Below are positions 5,689 to 10,756 of a stretch of DNA of 10,756 nucleotides, in pieces. The notes under the pieces are model-generated. The model saw only the letters and a program-made list of their open reading frames with translations. It did not search any database and was not told where the DNA came from. Positions within the stretch are counted from its first letter, which is position 1. Each line of letters begins with the position of its first letter. The stretch spans positions 1 to 10,756 of the forward strand of contig JBDSOT010000017.1 in NCBI GenBank assembly GCA_039914705.1. The letters run 5' to 3'. The position numbers were made by a program, and so were the translations under genes. Source of the stretch: JBDSTW01 sp039914705. GTDB taxonomy: Bacteria; Pseudomonadota; Gammaproteobacteria; SURF-13.

Positions 5689-6824
5689 CCGATGCCGACA
5701 TCGGAAAATGCGACGGCAAATAAGGCGTCGACTATCAAGACGACGGTAATTGAGGTCACCACCGAGTTTGTCGTTCCCGCGCCCAGGCTTTCCGTATTAG
5801 GCAAGATGCGCAGGCCGAAATGACACGCCATCAACGCGATTAGCAGCCCGAATACGAAACCTTTGCTGATGCCGAGCCACACGTTTGCGACCGGTATGGC
5901 ACCGGGGAGTTCGCTTACGAAGAAGGTAACGGAGATGCCAAGTTGCGCCTTCGCCGCCAGGGCACCGCCGAGCAAGGCGATGGCATCGACCCACAACACT
6001 AAGAGCGGTAATGCAATTGCGAGCGCGATGACCTTCGGCAAGATAAGACGCACGCTGTGTGAAATGCCCATGACCGATAATGCGTCAAGTTCCTGCGTAA
6101 CGCGCATGACGCCCAGTTGCGCTGTCATTGAGGAGCCGGAGCGGCCCGCCACGAGAATCGCTGCGAGCACCGGCCCCAACTCGCGGAAGATACTGATGCC
6201 GAGAATGTTAATGATATAAATATCCGCGCCAAACACGCGCAGTTGTTTGCTGAACAGGAACGACAGCACTACACCGATTAACAAGCCGACCAGCCCGGTG
6301 ATGGCGAGCGCCTGTGCGCCGGTGCGGAATACATTGGCAGAGATTTCGCGCCAGGGTATCAGGCTGGGATTGCGCGCAAGATAAATAACATCGAGCGCCA
6401 GTTGGCCGAGCAGCGCAACAAAGGAGATCAGGTGATCCTTGAGTAACAGCGCACGCTCGCCAAAAAAAATCACCGGAGACAGCAACTCCAGATGAGTTTC
6501 GGGGTGCTCGGGTTCGGGTGCCTGGTCGAGATGCTCGAACAGGGTTTCATGCTCGGGACGTAGAGAGAGATTCTGCGCCCGTTTCATTCCCCACGCGCGC
6601 CATAGGAGCAAGGCCCCTGCGCTATCCAGCGCCTCGACGCGCAGTAAATCCCAGCGCAGGTCGGGCATGGCGGCATAGGATTCAAGCGGTGCGCGTCCGC
6701 CGGACAATAATGTTTTGATGCCGCGCAGATTCCAGGTTCCGGTTAATTGCAAAGTCCGCGCACCCCCAGCCTCGCTTATTTCACGTAAGGCCGCAGGCAA
6801 ATTGGAATCGGCAGAATTGGGCAT
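5685..6824 (-). CDS. MlaE-family lipid ABC transporter permease with N-terminal STAS-like domain
   Basis: This is the integral-membrane subunit of the MCE lipid transporter. It has 379 residues, longer than E. coli MlaE (260) because of an N-terminal domain. Residues about 20-105 look like a degenerate STAS domain, including LTGTWNLRG and ALDSAGALLLW (65-75), comparable to the separate MlaB partner in E. coli. The MlaE core spans about 125-379, with hydrophobic helices near 131-150, 171-192, 202-226, 257-291, 319-337 and 354-373. The family block RELGPVLAAILVAGRSGSSM (214-233), followed by TAQLGVMRVTQELDALSVMG, is intact. It is the first gene of the operon, so the fused domain may replace MlaB. 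The ATG at 6824 has no clear SD. No other good start exists nearby in frame. Confidence 0.94.
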   Translation of the reverse strand: MPNSADSNLPAALREISEAGGARTLQLTGTWNLRGIKTLLSGGRAPLESYAAMPDLRWDLLRVEALDSAGALLLWRAWGMKRAQNLSLRPEHETLFEHLDQAPEPEHPETHLELLSPVIFFGERALLLKDHLISFVALLGQLALDVIYLARNPSLIPWREISANVFRTGAQALAITGLVGLLIGVVLSFLFSKQLRVFGADIYIINILGISIFRELGPVLAAILVAGRSGSSMTAQLGVMRVTQELDALSVMGISHSVRLILPKVIALAIALPLLVLWVDAIALLGGALAAKAQLGISVTFFVSELPGAIPVANVWLGISKGFVFGLLIALMACHFGLRILPNTESLGAGTTNSVVTSITVVLIVDALFAVAFSDVGIG

Positions 6825-7054
6825 AGATGGGAGCGTTTAGATGCTAAGCCAGAGTAGGTTCATGTGTATGATTGCAAATTTCCAACTGAGACACGACTGA
6901 AGGCCTGCAATTTGATCGGTGAAACAATGCTTGCTTATTCACACGCTAAAACCAACTATACTATCGTCCGTAAGCCAAATTCGTAATAGCGCACACGTCC
7001 ACGCAAGCTTGTATCCTAAACCAGTTGTCAGCTTATTTCTATCTGAGAAAGCGG

Positions 7055-7083
7055 TAGATCAGGCCTTGAATATCAATCATAAT
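7055..7083 (+). promoter_or_regulatory. Candidate ftsK promoter
   Basis: TAGATC (7055-7060, 3 of 6 to the -35 consensus) and CATAAT (7078-7083, 5 of 6 to the -10 consensus) are separated by 17 bases. Transcription would start near 7090, about 34 bases before the TTG start. The -35 is weak, so this is a low-confidence call. Confidence 0.3.
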
Positions 7084-7112
7084 TAGCCAATTAGACCGTA
7101 AACTTACTAAAC

Positions 7113-7116
7113 AGGA
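7113..7116 (+). promoter_or_regulatory. Ribosome binding site supporting a TTG start for ftsK
   Basis: AGGA lies 7 bases before TTG at 7124. Reading back in frame from 7124 there is no ATG, GTG or TTG before the TGA at 7067-7069. The next ATG downstream (7211) would begin right at the first transmembrane helix and remove the basic N-terminal tail. TTG is therefore the best start. Confidence 0.65.
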
Positions 7117-7123
7117 CAAAGTT

Positions 7124-9418
7124 TTGGGACAAGCAACACGCAAAAGAAAATCGGGCAGCTCATTTGCGCCCATCGCCAATCACCTCAGTCATGGGTTGCG
7201 GGAGGCATCCATGTTCGTGTGCGGTGCGATCGCGCTGTATCTGTTCATTGCACTGCTGACGTATACGCCCGCTGATCCGGGTTGGTCCTATAGCGGGGCT
7301 ATCAGCGCGGTGGCTAATCGGGGCGGGGTGGCAGGTGCCTGGTTCGCCGATGTATTTTTGCATCTGTTCGGTTACCTATCTTACCTGGTGCCTGCCATGC
7401 TGGCTTACAGCGCCTGGCTGGTGCTCAAAAAACGCAGCGAGTTTGAGCCGCGTCAATTTGCCGTACGCATGGCCGGTTTTATCCTGGCGCTGTGCGCGGG
7501 TGCTGCATTAGCCACGCTGCAATTCAATGATTTGGCTCATCAATTACCGCAGAGTGCAGGCGGTATTCTGGGCGAAGTGATCAGTATGCGGCTGGTGCTG
7601 ATCTTCAGTTTTCTCGGTGCCACCTTATTTCTGCTGGCCTTGTTCCTGGCCGGTGTAACACTGGCCACGGGTCTATCCTGGTTGTGGTTGATGGATACCC
7701 TGGGACGTATGATGCTCAATTTTATTGGCCATCTGCGCCCGCTGTGGTTGCGGCTGCGTGAATACTGGCAAGGGCGGCGCGCGCGTTTGCAGCGCGAAGA
7801 TACCGTTAAAGTTGAGACTAAAAAATTCACCAGCCGCCCGCCGCCGCGCATTGAGCCGGTGATGAAGACCTTAGAGGTGCGCGAGCGGGTGGAGAAAGAA
7901 CGCCAGGTTCCGCTGTTCGAACATCCCGCGTCGCTGCCGCCACTGGCCTTGCTCGATCCGGCCGTGCCGGTTAAACAAAGTATTTCCGAGGCGGCGCTGG
8001 AGGCCATGTCGCGGCAGGTTGAATTCAAGCTGAAGGATTTCGGCATCGAGGTGCAGGTGGTTGCGGTGCATCCGGGACCGGTGATCACGCGCTTTGAATT
8101 ACAGCCTACGCCGGGTATGAAGGTGAGCCAGATCACTAATCTTGTAAAGGATTTGGCGCGCAGCCTGTCGGTCATCAGTGTGCGTGTGGTCGAGGTCATT
8201 CCCGGCAAGTCGGTTATCGGCCTGGAGATCCCCAATGAACATCGCAGTATTGTGCGCCTGTCCGAGACCCTGCAATCCAAGGCTTACGACAGCACCAGTT
8301 CCCCATTAACGCTCGCCCTGGGTAAGGACATCAGCGGCCAGCCAGTGTTGGTGGACCTTGCCAGGATGCCGCATTTATTGGTGGCGGGTACCACGGGATC
8401 CGGAAAATCGGTGGGTATTAACGCCATGATCCTGAGCCTGCTATACAACGCCTCGCCCAACGATGTGCGCATGATCATGATCGACCCCAAGATGTTGGAA
8501 CTGTCGGTTTACGAGGGCATCCCGCATTTGTTGACACCCGTGGTCACGGACATGAAAGAGGCCGCCAATGCGCTGCGCTGGTGCGTGGCCGAGATGGACA
8601 AGCGTTACCGCCTGATGGCGACACTCGGGGTGCGCAATATCACGGGCTATAACCAGCGTATTAAAGATGCCGAAAAAACCGGCGGCCTGCCCGATCCGTT
8701 TGCCAAGCCCGGCGCTAATCTTGTGGAAGGGGCGCAGACCCCACGCCTGCAACACCTGCCGTACATCGTTGTGTTGGTCGATGAATTTGCCGACATGATG
8801 ATGGTGGTCGGTAAAAAGGTGGAGGATTTAATTGCGCGTCTCGCGCAAAAGGCGCGCGCCTCGGGTATACATTTGATACTCGCCACGCAGCGGCCATCGG
8901 TGGATGTCATCACCGGCCTCATTAAGGCGAATATCCCGACGCGCATCGCGTTCCAGGTTTCCTCCAAGATTGACTCGCGCACCATTCTCGACCAGATGGG
9001 TGCGGAACAATTGCTTGGCCACGGCGATATGCTGTACCTGCCACCCGGCACAGCCGTGCCGATACGCATCCACGGCGCGTTTGTCGCCGACCATGAGGTG
9101 CACAAGGTCGTCGATCATCTCAAGCGGCGCGGTGAGCCGGATTATCTTGAAGAAATACTGACCGGTGGTAGCGAGGAGCCAGGCAACTATCCGGGCGAGG
9201 AGGCGTCTAATGCAGAGGCCGACCCCCTTTACGATCAGGCCTTGTTTATCGTAACCGAGACGCGCCGGGCATCCATCTCAGGCATCCAGCGCCGTCTTAA
9301 AATCGGCTACAACCGCGCCGCCCGTTTGGTTGAAGACATGGAGCGTTCCGGGGTAGTCGGCCCTTTACAATCCAATGGCAGCCGCGAGGTTTTAGCCCCG
9401 CCACCGGCCAAGGCCTAA
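7124..9418 (+). CDS. ftsK: DNA translocase FtsK
   Basis: FtsK is anchored at the division septum and pumps chromosomal DNA, activating XerCD recombination at dif to separate sister chromosomes. This protein has 764 residues, a compact form compared with E. coli FtsK (1329) because the linker is short. Residues 1-28 are basic and polar. Membrane helices lie around 29-49, 78-100, 110-130, 150-180 and 181-192, followed by a linker to about 285. The motor domain has Walker A GTTGSGKS at 422-429 (Lys428) and Walker B VVLVD ending at Asp553 with Glu554. It also has the LAQKARASGIHLILATQRPS block. The gamma domain (about 700-764: YDQALFIVTETRRASISGIQRRLKIGYNRAARLVEDME) is a winged helix that reads KOPS sequences. 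Translation starts at TTG. lolA follows after 70 bases, a common proteobacterial order. Confidence 0.98.
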   Translation: MGQATRKRKSGSSFAPIANHLSHGLREASMFVCGAIALYLFIALLTYTPADPGWSYSGAISAVANRGGVAGAWFADVFLHLFGYLSYLVPAMLAYSAWLVLKKRSEFEPRQFAVRMAGFILALCAGAALATLQFNDLAHQLPQSAGGILGEVISMRLVLIFSFLGATLFLLALFLAGVTLATGLSWLWLMDTLGRMMLNFIGHLRPLWLRLREYWQGRRARLQREDTVKVETKKFTSRPPPRIEPVMKTLEVRERVEKERQVPLFEHPASLPPLALLDPAVPVKQSISEAALEAMSRQVEFKLKDFGIEVQVVAVHPGPVITRFELQPTPGMKVSQITNLVKDLARSLSVISVRVVEVIPGKSVIGLEIPNEHRSIVRLSETLQSKAYDSTSSPLTLALGKDISGQPVLVDLARMPHLLVAGTTGSGKSVGINAMILSLLYNASPNDVRMIMIDPKMLELSVYEGIPHLLTPVVTDMKEAANALRWCVAEMDKRYRLMATLGVRNITGYNQRIKDAEKTGGLPDPFAKPGANLVEGAQTPRLQHLPYIVVLVDEFADMMMVVGKKVEDLIARLAQKARASGIHLILATQRPSVDVITGLIKANIPTRIAFQVSSKIDSRTILDQMGAEQLLGHGDMLYLPPGTAVPIRIHGAFVADHEVHKVVDHLKRRGEPDYLEEILTGGSEEPGNYPGEEASNAEADPLYDQALFIVTETRRASISGIQRRLKIGYNRAARLVEDMERSGVVGPLQSNGSREVLAPPPAKA

Positions 9419-9488
9419 GCATTAGATTAACGCGTCGCGTGGCGTGGCCTTTTCATAAGCCACAACATCAACTACTTCAGGAATAAAA

Positions 9489-10121
9489 ATGAAATCTTTT
9501 CGCTGGATGTCAGCCTTCAGTGCGCTACTCCTGTCATCACTCGCCTACGCCGGATCGGCCACCGATAAACTCGATGACTTCTTTGTCAACGTCAAGGCCA
9601 TGCAGGCCGACTTCCATCAGGTGTTATTGGATGGACAGGGCAAGCCGGTAAAAGAGGCCGACGGCACGCTCGTTATGCAGCGGCCCGGAAAATTTCGCTG
9701 GGATTATGTGGCACCGTTCAAGCAATTGATCGTCGCAGACGGCAAAAAAATCTGGATTTACGACAGCGAACTGGAGCAGATCACGGTAAAGCCTATCGAC
9801 ACCGCCCTCGGCGATACGCCTGCCTTGTTACTAAGCGGTGATCAGCCGCTGGAAGAAAAATTCCTGATTACCGATTTAGGGATGACCGATGGAGTGGATT
9901 ATGTGGAATTAAAACCCAAGGTCGCCGACAGCAGTTTCGAACGCGTGCGCCTGGGTTTCGGCAAAGATGATCTTCAAATATTGGAGCTGCTGGATAATTT
10001 CGGCCAGACCACACGGTTGAATTTTACTAAGCTGCGCCGCAACCCCGATATCGATGCCGACCTATTCAACTTTATCCCACCCCCAGGTGTCGATGTGATC
10101 GGCGAGGGTGCGAAATCCTAG
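9489..10121 (+). CDS. lolA: Periplasmic outer-membrane lipoprotein carrier LolA
   Basis: LolA takes lipoproteins released by LolCDE at the inner membrane, carries them across the periplasm and hands them to LolB. The protein has 210 residues, the usual length. A Sec signal peptide (MKSFRWMSAFSALLLSSLAYA) ends with AYA, with predicted cleavage before Gly22. The mature part shows the family blocks MQADFHQVLLDGQGKPVKEADG, RPGKFRWDY and KQLIVADGKKIWIYD, then DTPALLLSGD. Arg-70-type 'PGKFRW' is the conserved basic segment of the lipid-binding lid. AGGA (9479-9482) lies 6 bases before the ATG. A weak GTGGC/GCCAC hairpin (9444-9463) sits in the 70-base gap after ftsK, so the genes may be co-transcribed. 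The usual downstream neighbour rarA is not present within the window. Confidence 0.96.
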   Translation: MKSFRWMSAFSALLLSSLAYAGSATDKLDDFFVNVKAMQADFHQVLLDGQGKPVKEADGTLVMQRPGKFRWDYVAPFKQLIVADGKKIWIYDSELEQITVKPIDTALGDTPALLLSGDQPLEEKFLITDLGMTDGVDYVELKPKVADSSFERVRLGFGKDDLQILELLDNFGQTTRLNFTKLRRNPDIDADLFNFIPPPGVDVIGEGAKS

Positions 10122-10291
10122 ATCTATTCCATTTTTCACCGAATTCGCCAAGGTCATCACTTCCAGACTGGCACGATAACTCACCCTCGCAAACTAGAAT
10201 CCTACTAAATAAACTCGGCATGTCTTGAAACGATCCCTAATTGTCCTTTAGTTGTCATGCACAGCAGCTCAACTCCTAATTCTTGGCAGAA

Positions 10292-10378
10292 ATGTGCAGT
10301 GGCTTGATTTGGTTGATGATTGCCACTTACCTGTATATCAGTGCGCGTCTAGTTCTGATCACATTTAGGGGTGCTTAA
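10292..10378 (+). CDS. Doubtful tiny hydrophobic ORF (28 residues)
   Basis: ATG 10292 to TAA 10376-10378 encodes a very hydrophobic peptide: MCSGLIWLMIATYLYISA followed by RLVLITFRGA. Only a weak SD-like GGCAG lies upstream. Size and character resemble small membrane peptides, including type I toxins, but I see no antisense promoter or RNA that would support this. A chance ORF in AT-rich non-coding DNA is the more likely explanation. Confidence 0.15.
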   Translation: MCSGLIWLMIATYLYISARLVLITFRGA

Positions 10379-10402
10379 CAACCTTTCAGCGATTGCGCCA
10401 TT

Positions 10403-10431
10403 CTGACATGATTTTTGCATCTGCTTACACA
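10403..10431 (+). promoter_or_regulatory. Candidate promoter for the 10491 gene
   Basis: CTGACA (10403-10408, 5 of 6 to the -35 consensus) and TACACA (10426-10431, 3 of 6 to the -10 consensus) lie 17 bases apart. Transcription would start near 10438, at the foot of the hairpin entered next. The -10 is poor, so an activator or another sigma factor may be involved, or this is chance. Confidence 0.25.
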
Positions 10432-10437
10432 ATAACC

Positions 10438-10455
10438 TCCTGCCTGTACGCAGGA
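10438..10455 (+). repeat. Hairpin in the leader of the 10491 gene
   Basis: TCCTGC (10438-10443), loop CTGTAC, GCAGGA (10450-10455): a perfect 6-bp stem with a 6-base loop, 35 bases before the ATG. No U tract follows. It might stabilise the 5' end of the mRNA or act as a protein-binding site; function is unknown. Confidence 0.35.
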
Positions 10456-10490
10456 ATTAATAACAAGAGTGTATTAGGGCAGGTACGGAT

Positions 10491-10756
10491 ATGTTAAGAC
10501 AATTTAAGTGCCGCAAATATCACTGGTGTGATCATTTTTGCCGGGCGGCGTGGTTGGCGCTGGCAGCCCTGTTATTAAGCTGCCTACCGCTGCGCACGAT
10601 GGCCGATTTGCTGCTATTCCCGGCGGCGGCCTGGACGCAGCGTACCTCTATTGATCCCACCAGTGATTTAAAAAAACATCAATTGACCCCGCAGCTGGAT
10701 ATTTTTTATTCGGCTGATCGAGGCCGCTTGAGGTTTTTGGGTGAGGTCATTACCTC
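10491..10756 (+). CDS. Start of an unrecognised exported protein, cut by the window edge
   Basis: An open frame from ATG 10491 runs without a stop to the end of the window (88 complete codons). AGG (10481-10483) lies 7 bases upstream. Residues 1-21 are rich in Arg, Lys, His and Cys (Cys7, Cys13, Cys17; His11, His15). A hydrophobic stretch at about 21-34 (WLALAALLLSCLPL) and a second apolar segment at about 38-48 follow, consistent with a long signal sequence. Cys31 after LLS could be a poor lipobox. After a polar spacer, LDIFYSADRGRLRFLGEVIT (69-88) looks like an amphipathic beta hairpin with a tight turn, as in the first strands of outer-membrane barrels. I cannot assign a family from this fragment. 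It occupies the position where rarA often follows lolA, but it is not RarA. Confidence 0.6.
   Translation, partial: MLRQFKCRKYHWCDHFCRAAWLALAALLLSCLPLRTMADLLLFPAAAWTQRTSIDPTSDLKKHQLTPQLDIFYSADRGRLRFLGEVIT

Larger units (their letters stand above)
6825..7123. other. Divergent intergenic region between the lipid-transport operon and ftsK
   Basis: This 299-base AT-rich spacer must hold the start signals of both the minus-strand operon and ftsK. Looking at both strands I find no gene, no strong hairpin and no LexA-type CTGT-N8-ACAG site. On the plus strand TATACT (6957-6962) is a good -10 hexamer but has a poor -35 partner. A better-placed candidate is given separately at 7055-7083. I could not find a convincing minus-strand promoter by eye. 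Confidence 0.6.
10122..10490. other. Long non-coding stretch after lolA
   Basis: These 369 bases carry no convincing gene, tRNA or mobile element. There is no strong terminator directly after lolA. The stretch holds a weak inverted repeat AGTGGC/GCCACT (10298-10303 and 10322-10327), a doubtful 28-codon hydrophobic ORF, a possible promoter and a hairpin near 10438-10455, the latter three entered separately. It is more AT-rich than the flanking genes. I see no match to a c-di-GMP riboswitch or other riboswitch I know. Confidence 0.6.

Noticed and set aside
8441..9118. Several long minus-strand and shifted frames inside ftsK
   Set aside because: They are shadows of a GC-biased coding sequence; the plus-strand frame encodes an intact FtsK with all motifs.
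9444..9463. GTGGC/GCCAC hairpin between ftsK and lolA
   Set aside because: The stem is 5 bp with a 10-base loop and no U tract. It could be a minor structure but does not support a terminator call.
10171..10190. TGGCACG resembling the -24 part of a sigma-54 promoter
   Set aside because: The matching -12 element (TTGC) is missing at the required spacing.
10475..10483. GGGCAGGT resembling the KOPS octamer read by FtsK
   Set aside because: The last base does not match GGGNAGGG, and one near match in 10 kb is expected by chance.

Overview
The window looks like ordinary chromosomal DNA from a Gram-negative proteobacterium, most likely a gammaproteobacterium. The evidence is an Ssb ending in DFDDDIPF, a membrane-anchored FtsK followed directly by LolA, and an MlaE/MlaF/MlaD-type lipid ABC transporter with an outer-membrane-type lipoprotein. 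Codon use and base composition look even across the genes by eye. I cannot name a genus.

Layout. 39-521 (+): ssb, closed by a strong hairpin. 522-903: mostly non-coding, but it holds a likely 41-residue single-span membrane protein (682-807) and a promoter/dyad in front of the next gene. 904-1977 (+): a Fic-domain AMP transferase with a C-terminal winged helix. 2045-3136 (+): a ChaA-type Ca2+(Na+)/H+ antiporter. 3171-3210: a GC-rich hairpin of a dispersed-repeat type between convergent genes. 6824 down to 3229 (-): a four-gene lipid-transport operon read as permease with N-terminal STAS-like domain, ATPase, MCE (MlaD-like) protein and auxiliary lipoprotein. 6825-7123: the divergent spacer. 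7124-9418 (+): ftsK with a TTG start. 9489-10121 (+): lolA. 10122-10490: non-coding apart from one doubtful tiny ORF. 10491 to the end (+): the first 88 codons of an unrecognised exported protein, cut by the window edge.

How the genes fit together. The minus-strand operon should form an inner-membrane ABC complex (permease, ATPase, MCE ring) that works with a lipoprotein to move phospholipid-like molecules between membranes. The lipoprotein has Ser after the lipidated Cys, so it would be expected to leave the inner membrane by the Lol route, whose periplasmic carrier LolA is encoded nearby on the other strand. ftsK and ssb are chromosome-maintenance genes. Fic and ChaA look like independent accessory or stress functions.

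I see no CRISPR array, transposase, phage gene, tRNA or rRNA, and no convincing new multi-gene system. The points that most merit a second look are the small membrane protein at 682-807, the promoter/dyad before fic, the non-canonical inhibitory motif in the Fic protein, the inverted repeat inside the lipid-transport operon, and the long leader with a truncated exported protein after lolA.
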